Positions 13,145-38,500 of a DNA stretch of 64,000 nucleotides are shown in pieces. Every line of letters begins with the position of its first letter. The first letter of the stretch is position 1. The notes beneath the pieces were generated by a model. The model did no database searches. It saw only the letters and a program-made list of their open reading frames with translations, and had not been told where the DNA came from. The position numbers and the translations under genes are program-made. Location: positions 902,001 through 966,000 of the forward strand of contig JAQGDQ010000017.1 in NCBI GenBank assembly GCA_030141605.1, given 5' to 3'. This DNA comes from Tubiluchus corallicola (lineage: Eukaryota > Priapulida > Priapulimorpha > Priapulimorphida > Tubiluchidae).

Positions 13145-13610
13145 AAAGGCATGCAGCATTGAACTCCGTTTTATTTTCAAGAAGGCAGGACTTGAAATGA
13201 CAGTTTGCAAGATCTGAATCTTTGTCTTTGGATCGGCAGTAACTAGCTAACGTCAGTGCTTCGCATTTCCTATTCATCTGCGTTTCTGTGGTTCAAGAAT
13301 AGCTAGCCTCAATTGGCTTCCCTTTTTATTTTTAGAAGACCTGACATGACATTTTACTAGATGCGAGACTTTGTCATTGACATTGACTACCTCTAATCTG
13401 TTCCTTCTGATTTGCTGTTTTATCTGTATCTCTGTTGTCGAGCAAGAGCCAGCTTGAGTTTTCATTTTGTTTTATTTTAAAGATTCGAAGTGACATTTTA
13501 CAAGATCTGAGTCTTTGCCGATTGGCAGTAATTAGCTCTAATCTGCTCTTCCCTCCTTGGTTATTTGATCTACGTTTCTGCCCCTCCCCATCTGGTAGAA
13601 ATGAAAGGTT
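13145..13610. repeat. Degenerate tandem repeat, about three units of 145-155 bp
   Basis: Successive units begin near 13168, 13322 and 13466. Each opens with TTTTATTTT, then A/CAAGA, a GACATTTTAC-like phrase, AGATCTGA.TCTTTG and GGCAGTAA.TAGCT, and ends in a pyrimidine-rich stretch. The preceding bases at 13145-13167 match the end of a unit, so a partial fourth copy may exist. The units are strongly diverged. No function can be assigned. Confidence 0.65.
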
Positions 13611-13639
13611 CTACCAGCAGCCGGTTGTTCTAGTGTTTG

Positions 13640-14200
13640 ATTGAGCGAAGCTTTCCCCCATAAATCACTCATCTAATGCAGAGGAGGCATGCAAGGCTCT
13701 CCTTTGAACGCGGTCTCTCCTTCCATTTTTCAACGTCCAATGTTTGCGCTGTTGATAAACTGAGCCGATTCTAACCTGGAAAATGTGCTACGTGGCGGAT
13801 ACACTCGCCGGGTACGTTGTTCAAGTTTAATTTGCTTTTTCTTGTCCCGCCATGGCGTTTGGAATCCATTAGTATTAGCCAGCAGAAAGCAGTTGTTCGT
13901 TCGACTTTTTTAAATAGTCGTGCTATCTGGGCATTTGGTGAAGGTGATTAGTTTCTGTTTTGCAGTAAGTGAGACGCCCTGTGGATGTTCATGCCCTCAG
14001 CATGGCTCGCAGCAATGTACAGCGCGTACAGACGTTGAAAAGGCAGGCTAGGACACAAAGCAATTACAACCGTGGATTCCGCAAATTTCGCCCAAATTGT
14101 TTTCCAATTTGCAATTCTTGGCAGCGTCCAAGACATGTCGCTTGGAATTAATTGGGATATTTTTTTGCTGTTTCCCACAACTGTGTAAGCCGAAATTCAG
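13640..14200. promoter_or_regulatory. Candidate conserved non-coding element
   Basis: A long complex block without coding signature, containing GGAATTAATTGGGATA, CCAATTTGCAATTCTTGG and related palindromic words. Two short frames cross it on opposite strands, but neither looks like protein. Comparison with a related genome would decide. Confidence 0.3.
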
Positions 14201-14553
14201 TGCTTACAGATACAGGGCTTACTTCATGTAGGCGGGACCGGAATCTAGCTAATTATCAAGGATAGGCTTTTAAAGTGAAACACTGTATTGGCAGAGGTCG
14301 CTTTGGGTGCCAGTACACTCTTCCTCAACGGGGGTAATAAATAATCGGGGGCAGTCTGATATTTAATGCCATTCAGAGACAGTCCGTCCTACAGTCAACA
14401 CGCCATTTACTGGCCAAAATCAATACTGCTTAACGTTGGTACGTAGTTACTTAAGAAACGTTTTTATATTTGTCTGCCGTTTTTACACGTCTGTGGTTAC
14501 CTATTTTTTCCTGTTCCCCATCTTTTTATTGTCTTTGCATCCGCTTCTTTATA

Positions 14554-14710
14554 CACATTCCGGTTGAGAATCGTATATGCACATATTGTTTAAGAAATGA
14601 AATCGAAGACGAACTACACTTTGTTATTACAATGATCTTAGAGGAAAATTATATAATTACATCAATGCAGAATTTTTCCTTATGAGCGATGCTGATAAAT
14701 TTTTATTCGT
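14554..14710 (+). pseudogene. Decayed non-LTR retrotransposon ORF2 C-terminal fragment
   Basis: Translation gives IPVENRICTYCLRNEIEDEL followed by HF, the Cys-x-x-Cys...EIEDE-x-HF signature seen near the C-terminus of many LINE-type reverse transcriptases. After a frameshift near 14626-14631 the next frame reads NDLRGKLYNYI...MSDADKFLFVI, which continues the same family pattern (YxDLR...EKF). Only this end survives, and it runs directly into tetranucleotide repeats. Confidence 0.65.
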
Positions 14711-14711
14711 G

Positions 14712-14750
14712 ATATCTATCTATCTATTGTTTGTATATCTATCTATATGC

Positions 14751-14790
<40 letters not shown>

Positions 14791-14925
14791 AGTCAGTCAG
14801 TCAGTCAGTCAGTCAGTCAGTCAGCCAGCCAGCCTGCCTGCCTGCCTGCCTGACTGACTGCCAGGCAGGCAGGCAGACAGACAGACAGACAGACAGACAA
14901 CATATAGATAGATATACAAACAACA
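14712..14925. repeat. Tetranucleotide array arranged as a palindrome
   Basis: Reading left to right: TATC, then TGTC, then AGTC, GCCA, TGCC and GACT units, then AGGC, AGAC and finally GATA. The right half (CAGACAGA...GATAGATATACAAACA) is the reverse complement of the left half (TGTTTGTATATCTATC...TCTGTCTG), so the array can fold on itself. It was probably produced by inverted duplication of a microsatellite. Confidence 0.9.
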
Positions 14926-14931
14926 TGTGTC

Positions 14932-15146
14932 ATAAATTTAAATTTAGAAATGTCTTGCGTAATAATAAAACACAACATTAATAATACAACATTAGTGACA
15001 AGACGATGAAACTGACTGCAATTTGAAACAAATACGGAACGTAAATGTATTTGTTTCAAATTGCAGTCAACATATTTTATTGTCTTGTCACCAATGTTAT
15101 ATGTGTTTTGTTATTACGTAAGACATTTTTATATTTAAATTTATAA
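14932..15146. repeat. Long inverted repeat (fold-back element)
   Basis: Arms of about 100 bp, 14935-15036 and 15047-15145, surround a loop of roughly 10 bp. The core 15013-15035 is a perfect 23-bp reverse complement of 15047-15069. Further matched pairs are GTGACAAGAC/GTCTTGTCAC and TGTCTTGCGTAATAATAAAA against TTTTGTTATTACGTAAGACA. Outer ends AAATTTAAAT match as well. It could be a fold-back transposon or a hairpin-RNA source. Confidence 0.85.
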
Positions 15147-15349
15147 CATATATTATCCTCGTACATTTTTAATCCATTAAATACGATATATATGAAAAAC
15201 CGTCAGTGTCTGTTTACCGTTTCTTTTAAGCTATCTTTTTTGTCTAAAATCATTTTACTTCACACCTGTATTCCATCGGCATTTTTGTTTTGTTTTTCAG
15301 CCCAATTTTTGAAAACGAAACACTGCCATATAAGCAATTTTCTAAATTT

Positions 15350-15545
15350 TTCAAAATGGTAAAGCACAAGAAAACCCTTCACTTTCATAAAGCTTAATAA
15401 ATCGTCTTGAAATTTTATGCCACTTACATACTGCCTTTGTGCATATAGGGCTTGCATAGGCAGCAACGCTGTATAAAGCATTTAAATTTAAACTCCCGCG
15501 ATGATCGTTAGACGCAGCCATTTTGACGATAAGTCATTTCAAATT
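15350..15545 (+). repeat. Interspersed repeat, copy 1 (second copy at 29.9 kb)
   Basis: Aligns in direct orientation to about 29930-30095. Shared phrases include GAAATTTTAT, GCAGCAACGCTGT/GCAGTAACGCTGT, TTTAAACTC.CGC and GGTAAGTCATTT/GATAAGTCATTT. Non-coding, class unknown. Confidence 0.6.
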
Positions 15546-15549
15546 TAGA

Positions 15550-18500
15550 TAACATTGTGTAAAGTTTGAAAAAATAATCACAGCATTCGTAGCACGCAGG
15601 TCACTAAGTAAGTAAAATTTTAAATTACTGCATCTTGTCAATAAGATTAGAAATACGTTTTTTGGTTAGTCAGTGGCGCACCTGGAGGTGAGTCAATGAG
15701 ATTTTGCCAATTGGTGAAAACATTTTAAACAATTAATTTTCTTTTCTAGTTACGTAAGTCTTTTAAGTAGCTAAGCGAAATGTTAAGAAATTTAATTTTG
15801 CATGGAACGTTTTTTGGGACATAGTTTAACATTTTATTCCCCTGATTTACGGTGTACATATATGACGTCACGTAGTATTGCGGGAGGTTTGAAGTGAAAA
15901 CAAACAAAAAAATCCCTTCAACGCGAGTACGATAAACGCATAAAATTGCTATAAAGTAATATAATTATTAAGGCGATTTTTCTGAAACCTACCTCTTTTC
16001 TTGTCCTTTAACTACTTGTTAACATACACTTCTTTGATTTGGACGCCCGGCACTGCTTGTTCTCAGATTTTGGTGCTGTCCGAGCACATAATTCATTGCC
16101 TTAGTGCTTTGTAAAGTTGCGACTAGTTTTTTGGAAAACTCGATTTGTAATTTAATAGATATGTGCTGTTGGCACAGCTTTCAAGCAGGCGGTAACTTCA
16201 AAGGAAAATGTGGGGAAATGGGCATTTGCAAACAGTGGAGCCCCAGCGAATAAAAACCTGCATGTCCAAATAATTGCTAAATTGTGGACATTGTCTGATG
16301 AAACGAGACAATGTTTTGACACGACAGCGAACAATGATGGTCAACAAGCTAATTCAAGTGCCAATATTTGTCGAGGACCATTGTGTTTTAATCCAATTTC
16401 AAAATGGAGTGCAGTGGTTGTTTGAGAATCAGATTCTGAAGACGAGTCTATTCTCCCAGCCGTTGGTGTTATAGACCGACGATTATTAGACAGTGAGTGA
16501 TGTGTTGAGTTGGTAGCCATTATCGTCACCGTCACAATCATCTTTGTTATTATTTGTTAACGTCATGACTAACTAAAGAGAAGACTACCGTAATTATTTA
16601 CTGATACAATGCGTCACATTTTGACATCATTAACAAAAGTTTAACTATAATATCTGAGACACAATCAAGCAAATCATTGAAAAAGCAAACAATCAAGCAA
16701 AAAAAGAAACAAGAGCAGACCTAACACTGACCCTTGAGGGATCCTAGAGCATTTCCAACAATGACTCTTTTCTATATGCAATAAAGACTTCAGTCACACT
16801 TGCTATATAATGGAAATTTGTTTAGGCAATATTACTTTCAACTACTGCCTTAAAGAAAACTCCGTCGTACATTTAATGTGTTAACTGATGTAAAGACAAA
16901 TTAAGGGCAACGTTTTCAGACTATGGCCTATTATGTTACTACATCATCAAGGCGCTTGTAATGCTTGGTGTGGAGGAAAAAAGAAACATGCTTGAGGGCT
17001 GCTAATGTCAAGTTTTTTGTCGCCATGTTTTCACCCTTTCAACAAGAGCTTAGGTGTACTGTTTCACCGACCACAAGGAGGCGGATGCAAAAATGATGGT
17101 TAGTTTGTGGCAGCAAGTGTCAGGGGCAACGCCAAGAACTATTTTTCTAGGCTTCAGACATCTTTGAAAACGCCAAAACATTTTAAAATTTAAGTTATAT
17201 AAAAATTTTGCCCCAGCATTATAATTTCTTGCACGAAAGGCTGCGATTGAGCATCCCGTCTCCTTTGGATCTGCCGCTGCCCTTGCCTGCTTTATCATAA
17301 CAAATATGATTACTGTCATGATGTGCTGGTTGGGTTTCTAATGAGTGTGCAAAAATTCCAAAAATTGTAAATAACTAGCGGGCCGGATGCAGAGTGGGGA
17401 TTTCACTGCACGAACCACTTTATTAAGGAAGCCAACGTGTATTAGTCAAAGAAGCCATGCAAATGTTAAGAATTTGAGATAAGTTATGGTGAAGTAGTTG
17501 TCAAAGACCAGAAAAAGTCACGTGAGGTAATGATGTCGTCACCACTCCATCAGGATCTGCTTGGAAGAAGTCCAAGAAAGATGTGAAGTCTGTGTCATAT
17601 TGTCATTGCTTCAGAGAGTTCTTGTCCAATAAGTCACGAGGATTGTAGGAATTCTCTGTCACAAATAAGAAGGTTATGGTTAGGGCCTGCTTGTCCAAGA
17701 AGCCACGTGGAATGAAGAAACTATCTGCCCCATAAAAGACCATGGGTACCTATCTAACAAGCCACGTGAAGCTTCTTGTACGTATTAAAGTTTGTTTAGC
17801 CTTCTTAAATTTTAATTGCTTTGAGGAATAATTATTAATACATGTAACAAAAATCGTTGTTGGCAAATTGTCGTAGACCAAATATACCATTAAATATCAT
17901 TTTTTTTTTATTTGGTAATTCAAATGTACGCCCCCGGGAGTGCTGGAGCTGCCCACTTACTGGAGTTAACGTTGGGCTTAAAGTAAATGTCTGTTTATTA
18001 TCAGTAAGATGACGACTGGTACGCGGTAAACATAGAATTTCACTGAACTAAGTATAAACATGGTGTAAACCCTGGCGAAATTTATCATCACAAAACATCT
18101 GCCGCTGGCAGCAAGGAAATACCGTATTTACCCTTGTATAAAGCGCTTTCTTTTGCAAAAATCCATTCCACACATCAGCCGCTAATTAACACTCGTTAAG
18201 TTTCTTAACTTAAAAATTTTGCTAGCTCAAACGCCGTTATAGATGGCTTCACGTCAGTTATTTGGTAAAATAATAATTTTACCAAATATAAATTTTAATG
18301 TCCTGACAAGTATCTTTGCTCAGCTCTAAGTGTTTGTTACAGTCGTTTCATCATCATCATCAGAATGATGACTTTCGTCGTTGCTGTCAGTATCATATTA
18401 ATCTTAATCTTCTTTTCTGGTTTGTCATCATCGTTTGTTTGTCATAGCTGTCATCGTCGTCCTCATGTCCTGCTTTTTCTTGTTTGTGTTTTCCATCTTT

Positions 18501-20070
18501 TCGCACAATTATCTTGTATTGGTTGTACTCTCATTCAATCTTCAGTCTTCAATCGTAAATTCCAAAAAACTCAAACGCTAAACTGGACTGGTGCGTGACG
18601 TCATCTTGTCCCGTGTGCCTTCGCCAGACAATATCCGCTGGATATCATAAAAGAACTAAGGTATGTCCAATTTCCAGTGCCTATGATGAAATACTTTCGT
18701 GTATTTTGTGTTTCACTCGAGTTTTTACTGAGAGAAACTAAAGCGTATGAGACGAGCACACTGTTTGCCCATAGTCCTGAGGGCATAGTCAAATAAAACG
18801 ATGTCAAATTATCTACACCTTTTCGACCCATGTTAAGCAGTTGACGCATTAAACAGGCAATTATGAAACACTAGTTCTTCTAGGCGACGTCTTGTCTGAG
18901 CTAACTGAATAGGCCTGCCGTCAGCTATTTGGTTGTACTTGCGGAATTGGTTTGTGCTTCGGCAAACAGGGATTTTGTTTAAGATGATTTTTAGAAGAAC
19001 AATTAGAATGAATGAGTGAATGTACGAACAAATGACGAATTAAACGAATGAAGTGGACCAAATTAAGCGAGCGTGTTGTGCTACAGGCCGAGGGTTGTTA
19101 TTATCGAAATCTGAGATTTTTTCGTCTTCGCGTTATGCTTTGACTGGGATCTATTTGTAACACATTTAGTGATGCATCCTTCCTCCCAAATAATGATATG
19201 CGCATGCTCAGTTGAGCTGTGCAGTTTTCCGCGCGCTGTTTGCTTTCTGCTGGTCAGTTAATTTGTCTGGTGGCTTTTCTTTTAAAACATCTCTTCAGTG
19301 AGTCTGTTTGCCCTGTTGAGCTCAAATGTCAAGACTGGAGGATGGGTATTAACCCACTGGCTGTACCACTATCCCGGAGGGTAGTTAGAAATGTGCTGAT
19401 GTCTATATACAATTGTATACAACGTGAAATACTCATTTGTTACATACTGGCCTACGATTTAAAATTTTTAGAGTTTCATGTTCACGAGAGGACTCAGTCT
19501 TTCTTTCTGTCCATCCATCTATCATACGTTTCTTATTCTGGAATGCTGTCCTTATGAAAGCCAAATTTTGTTCACGTACAGCTGTTGGTCATATCTTGAC
19601 CTTTGATTCGTGACGTGTTATCATACTTTGCTATTCTTCTTTCTCTGAGCCTTCAGGGCAGGAATTGTGATATTTAGCATTATTTCGGGTTTATCTTTAT
19701 CTAAAACTGTTTGTAGTGTGTTATGTGTCTTTTGATGTTTTGTGCATTGCTGCAGCTAATCAAACTATTTAGAATATTAAGCAAGCATCAATTCTCAAAA
19801 TTATATACAATTGTTAAATAGGAGGCTGATTTGCATATTAAATTAGACTAAATGAATAGCAGGCTGCAGTCGTTTTAATGAATGAAATTAATGAACTTAA
19901 TTATATTTTATAATATAATTTCACCAAGTGCCAACATTATTTAGTTGGATTTCTAGAAGTGTCACATCACTAACAGAAACAGTCATGAACCCTTAATACT
20001 TAGCAAGGCTTTCATTTCTCTGATTTTAGGTCGTAATGTCAAATGTATTTTACGTGTTTATTTCCTTCAC
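15550..20070. other. Non-coding stretch with minor repeats
   Basis: No exon is supported. Three CACGTG-containing phrases (about 17519, 17703 and 17763) lie in a loosely repeated segment, 17390-17790, with recurring AAG.CACGTG and CCAAGAAG words. A TCATCATCATCA run lies at 18350-18362. Frames around 16150-16540 are open on both strands but match nothing I recognise. Confidence 0.4.
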
Positions 20071-20081
20071 TGTATTCTATT

Positions 20082-20325
<244 letters not shown>

Positions 20326-20632
20326 ATTATTCTCTTCATGAAACCGAAAAAGAAATACGATTCTCCAACACATTGTTGCACGGCCAATCTGTGCACTGCT
20401 TCTCTGTTGGTCAAGCCTTCCAATAATGGGCCATTGCTTGTGCCAGTCATTTCGTAACCAGTGCTACTGCAGTCTGTAATCTTGTTAGCAGTTTTGCAGG
20501 GACACGTGCGTTTATATTGACTTATATAATAGAATCATTTATATGAAGTGGTTGTGCAAATGGTGTTGGGCGGAGATGGCGCAATCAAAGAGGCCAAATT
20601 GATTTCGCTTCCCATTCGGATGTGGAGAATGG

Positions 20633-20845
20633 CAAATTGATGGCAGTTTATATACGTCCTGTAGATTGCTGTTATTTAGAACATTGTCAAAGAATCTTTC
20701 AAGGGCAGATTCACGCAAATGAGTGGCAGTTTGTATATGTCTCGTAAAATGCTGATATTTAGGTGGGGCAGATCTACGTTCAAGCAAATGGATGACATTT
20801 ATGTACGTCTTGTAGGTTGCAGGTATTTGGAGCACTGCAAAAGAA
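20633..20845. repeat. Three degenerate tandem units of 60-83 bp
   Basis: Units start near 20633, 20716 and 20785 with CAAAT(T)GA. Each contains ggCAGTTTaTATacGTC and TGCTG/TTGCAG followed by TATTT. Unit length varies from about 60 to 83 bp. Confidence 0.6.
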
Positions 20846-21196
20846 GCTCACTTGACCATAGTGCCAACTTTGACGAAAATTGAATTCAGGACTAGCATGA
20901 AATCTTAAGTGAAGATGCTTGTGTAATATTGAAAGTGAAATAGGGAAGCTAACCTAATTGGCAGTTGTGGGCGGAGCTTTATTTGAGACGGAGCAACAGC
21001 TACAGAAAGAATGGCGAAGCATTGGCGTCTTACGTGATTATGCTACTGCAGTTGTGTGTCTATATGCAAGCTTAATTTGCATTTTTTGTTAGCTATTCAC
21101 GTTTAATTTATCTTTTTCTAAGAAAAACAAAAAATGCTGATATTGACCAGCGTCACTGACGTATGTACGTACAAATTGAATTTCCTATTATTGCAG

Positions 21197-33710
<12,514 letters not shown>

Positions 33711-34500
33711 TAGGTAAAGAGAAAAGGGAAGTAGTTTACAATGTTCCGCACAATTTAAATACTCTAACCCTAGCCCTAGCCCTAACCCTAGCACTAGCCC
33801 TAACCCTAGCACTAGCCCTAACCCTAGCCTTAGCCCTAACCTTAGCCCTAACCCTAACCTTAACCCTAACCCTAACCCCAACCCCAACCTCAACCTCTAA
33901 CCCCAACCCCCAACCTATCCCTAACCCTAATCCTAATGTGATTCACGAGCTAATTTCTTGTGTGCAGGGAATTGTAAACTTTAGTTGAGAAAAAGCATTT
34001 CACTACGTACAAAATTATGTACTGACGATTCTGAGTTTACTTATTTTTTCCCATTTTGACATTTGTTTATATGAGATTCACAGCTAGTTAGTGTCTAGTA
34101 ATTGCTTAGTATTGTATGTTTTTGATAAAAAGTGAGTAATCAGACCAGTCTGACTGGTGTAAAAAGATAAACTAGTTAAGATTTGGTGTTGGTTTTGACA
34201 CCAGTTCTCAACCCACAATGAAAATAAGACTTATAAAGTTCTTACATAAGTCTCATTGTTCATTAATTTTAATTGTTAAGCTGTGAAATGAACTCTGCGT
34301 GATCAAAATCAGTTTGTTTGAACTGAAGAAAGCTGAAAATCTAAAAATGAAGCTTTTTGTCATGACGACCATTTTCAAAAAGTGCATGTCTTTATGTTGA
34401 AAATGAATGCATTGATACCTAAAGCACGGATAGTCATAAGAAAGCTTGTAGTTTTTCGTGAAACTGTGCAATAAAAGTTAGTCGACTAAAGTTGCATGAT
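33711..34500 (+). other. Artemis 3' flank / probable 3' UTR
   Basis: Begins after the TGA. It includes the telomere-like tract and a possible polyadenylation signal AATAAA at about 34471. No frame of interest. Confidence 0.4.
33764..33936. repeat. Telomere-like CCCTAA/CCCTAG tract
   Basis: About 170 bp of six-base units CCCTAA, CCCTAG, CACTAG, CCTTAG and CCCCAA in register, starting about 54 bp after the Artemis stop codon. CCCTAA is the complement of the TTAGGG animal telomere repeat. Units diverge toward the right end. Confidence 0.9.
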
Positions 34501-35060
34501 GCCAATTCACATTCAAACTTCTGCTTTTGCACACTGAAAATGTACATATTCGTAATCAGGTTTTTGTGACGTGAAAGTGAAGTATCCATACTCCATCCAC
34601 CTGTCAGCTGCTACTAGATTATAAATTGCTATTTTTATATAAATTTTCTAATATTGTAATGCATGTAAATTGTATGTTTATTTTTTACTTGCATGATTTA
34701 TCTAGTCCATCCTAATATATATTGTATCATATAGAAAATCTATGTAGTTGATTGTAGCCTAATGTGGTTGTTAATTGTGGATTATTTGATGTCAATATAG
34801 ATTATTTGATAGTTTGTAATATAAGTTCTTGTTTAAACCTTCTTTTAGTAATAACAAGGGCCGGTCAAACAATTCTCAGGCTCGTGTTGAATTAACTGGG
34901 GTTGAAGGAACACCAGTTTGTGGAAAACTTCATGGTGACTGTCAGTCAAAATGTCTTGCTAATATTGTTTGCTCTGGCTTCAAATTATTAGCCTCATATG
35001 ACTTTATTTTGTCTGTCATATTCTATTGTGTGATCTGTATCTATTTAAAAGGATGTGAAC

Positions 35061-35580
35061 CAGTGGCGGCTCGTGTATAGGTACTGTGGTACTGCAGCAC
35101 CCCCTATTTTCACTCCATATTATCGATAATATTCAATATAATAAGTCTCTTTTCTTTAGTTCTTTCTTTATGCTTATATGGAACCAGAGCACCTGAGGGT
35201 AGTACTGTTTGCTTTACAGCCCAGCACAGTGCGCTCCAGCAACAGGGTATTTGTCTGCTGTATGCATATGCCCATACGCACATGTCTGAGCCCAGGTAGA
35301 GAAAGTACTGTCGCTCACACAGTTTGTTGTCAGTTGTCACGTGTTTACCGTGAATTGGATCCAGCTTGAACTGCGACCATTTAGGCAATTAAGCAAAAGG
35401 TATTTCTTTTGTTTAGGATTTTATCAAGTTTATGTATAAATTTCATACGTTTGTTTGTTTAAAATTACAATTACAAATTACAACATTAAAATTATTTGTT
35501 TCATTTTACAAAGTATTAAAACAATGGCTACAAATTTTCTAAAGCAGCGCCCCACTAATTTTAGCTACGAGCCGCCACTG
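35061..35580. mobile_element. hAT-like MITE, 520 bp
   Basis: Perfect inverted termini CAGTGGCGGCTCGT / ACGAGCCGCCACTG. Flanks ATGTGAAC (35053-35060) and GTGTGAAT (35581-35588) agree at six of eight positions, consistent with an aged 8-bp target duplication. No transposase frame. Confidence 0.8.
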
Positions 35581-35589
35581 GTGTGAATT

Positions 35590-38500
35590 AGTTTTGTGGG
35601 CATGGTTTTGACAAAGATGCTTTGTTAATTGCACTGATATTGATGCGGTTTTTGCTGAATCTTAATAGTGCGAGGAGAAGCTGCTGCTACAGTAGAGTGT
35701 GAACAGTGTTGCATAAAGTGCATTAACATTAGAAGACATCATTGTTCGAAAATCATTACAAAATCTCATAGTTTATTCTCATCTCGTTGTTTTTCTGAAT
35801 AAAACCGAGAATTTTTGAGCACCTTGAATGTGAACCTGCTGACTTATTTACTAAACTGTGTAGAATTTTTGAGTGATTTGTTATAATTTTATATTTCAAC
35901 TTTATAACTTTCTTCAGCTGTGATGTCATGGTTATATTTATTTTCTATTATTAACCATGAAATTTGAACTTTATACTTGTAAATTTATTGATTTGTTATT
36001 TTATGCTTTGAATTTGTCGATGATGTAGAAGGAAAAATTTCTTATAATAACTATTTATTCATCTGAGATATTAATTTGTAACTTCAGCCCTTGTCGCTCA
36101 AATGATAAGAAAAATAAGAGATTTGTACAGAGTATATCACACACAGTGCTTGTAGTAGTATGATCTTAATATCCTTTCGATACATTTTGATTTTTCTACT
36201 ATTTGTACTAGGGGTGAATATTCTCTATCAGAAAACGAATTCGAATCATATCAAATCTGTGACTTTCGAATATTTCAGCTTTTTCGAATTCAGTTTTAAA
36301 GATTTTTGAATACATTTTCAAACCAGTAATAAAAAATATCATGCATATTATTGTTACTTGATTTTGTTCTGCAGTGAAAACACTAAAAACTTGCTTTAAA
36401 AATGTGTACAGAAATTGCAGCTAATTGTCCTGTCTGCAAGATGTTTCAAGCATTTTGATGATAAAGAAAATGTTTAGTTGAAGTGCTGAATTATTCGAAT
36501 TTATAATTCTAGGTTCAAATCGAATTGGAACTGAAAAAACTCGTTCAAATTGAATATTTGATTTAGTAATTATTCGTGATCTTTATTTGAAGATTGTTTA
36601 TTAATATGTAATAAATCCAGAATTATTTAAGTTTTTTTAAATCAAACGTGACAGAAAGGAAAAAAGTTGCACTAAGATCTGTCGCGATCACAAGTGGCCT
36701 GTGTAGTCTAAGAGTTCATATTGTATTTTAATCCAAAAGTCCCTTGTCGAAATCCAAGAACAGTCCAATCTTTTTCACATTTCCTTTCTTTCATAGTCAT
36801 GTTTAGTTTCATAAAATTCAAATATTGTGAGTTTATTCTCGCATTAATAGACAGTTTATTATTTATTTTGTGTCAAGACCTATTGTATTGTTATTTCAGT
36901 GAGTGTAAATATGTAATAACTATTATAATGGCGTAATTAAATTTTATTGTTATCGTGTGAGTGAAGAAAATCAGTTTAAATAGCGAAGCTGTTATTTTTC
37001 TTTTCATTTTTTGTAGCTCTCGTCTCATTACAGTAACTGTTACTCATACTTTGCATCATTGCATGACTCCCTCTACTTCATTTTTTTAAGTAGTAATCGG
37101 TTTGGCGGGGGTGGGGGGTTCAGCAGACAGCACTTTCCAAAGTTATTATAAATGTTGAATAAGGTTTTTCATGGTTTTGTTGTGCGCACACGCAGTTGCT
37201 GTAGGTCAAAGGTTAAGGTTAACATTATTCTGTGACTGCAAAGTTGACTGCGACACTGTGAAACTACGTCACAATCAATTTGACGTAGAAACAAATGAGA
37301 TTTTAGTTATAATAATATAACATATATTTGAAAACCACATACAAAAACATGCCATACAACAACTAAAAAACAAGTAAACAAACAATATCCCCTTGGGGGT
37401 AATAACTCATTACAAAATTATCATAACAGCACTTGGTCCCACCAAAACTGAAGGCAATTTGCATTAAAGAAACAGGTGCGCTTCATTAACCAGCCTGGGA
37501 GGAAAGTAATAAACTAATCAGTAACTTTTTACAGAAACTTTGGTTTAACAAGATCATAATGGTAACTATGAGCTACATGAATCAGAATTCAATTTCTATC
37601 TTAAATATAGCTGATATTATACTTTTTAGAAGCTGTATTGGAGTAGTGTCTAATTATAACAATAGTTTGAGACAGGCAGTGCTAAAACTATCAGTAAATA
37701 CACAGAACTTGACTGACCGAAGTCATTTTAACCCCCTCCCATGACCGAAGTCATTTTAACGCCCTCCCATTACATCAGTTTTGAGTATGGCGCAGCCATT
37801 GTGCATCAATGTGAAACGCACAGATACTATACAAAACTAATAGTAAAAGGATGCAACTCAAACTATAAAAAGCAAACTTACTTGGTGATTACAATGTTAT
37901 CACAAAGTGTGCAGGTATTATGTAATATATAGAATGATATCACGAAAGAAACACATCCATTATTACCTCTACACATAACATGAAGATTTGACACAGAAGT
38001 CATTAATTTTTTAATATAATACGTTTCAGTCAGCTGTAATTACATACTAAATTCATAAGGCTTTCACATACTTAATGTTACATTAAATTAAGTCATATGT
38101 GCATCGCACTTGTAATTATGTAAGAGTGCAGAAAACATTTGAGTGTATGTAAACAATACAAAGCAATGGAATACTACCTGTGCTGGCCAATTTGACAAAG
38201 ACACACTTTGCGAAAAATCTAGCCACTTCTACATTCAGCTGGTTTCAAGTAAGAGAAGAAATCTTAAATCTGTTGCACTTAGACTCAAAGGCATGGCTGC
38301 CGAGCTTAAAAAGATCTGTTACACTTAGTTATAAATTGCAGCTGTTTAATATAATGTTTATTGTTCGACCATTAAATAGCAATGATTAAATTAAACAACC
38401 TCTATAATAAATTGTATTAGCCATCTTTTTTCAGGATTTCTAAATAACCAAATAGCAAAATTACATAAAATAGTATCAATTCTAGTTAAGCTGAATTAAC

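Noticed and set aside
16152-16541. Overlapping open frames on both strands
   Set aside because: Plausible-looking peptides but no recognisable family, no splice partners and frames broken by stops.
17390-17790. CACGTG cluster as an E-box enhancer
   Set aside because: The sites recur because the segment is a degenerate repeat; no independent regulatory evidence.
36205-36560. ATTCGAAT-rich block as a full MITE
   Set aside because: Palindromic words are present but I could not pair clear termini or a target duplication.
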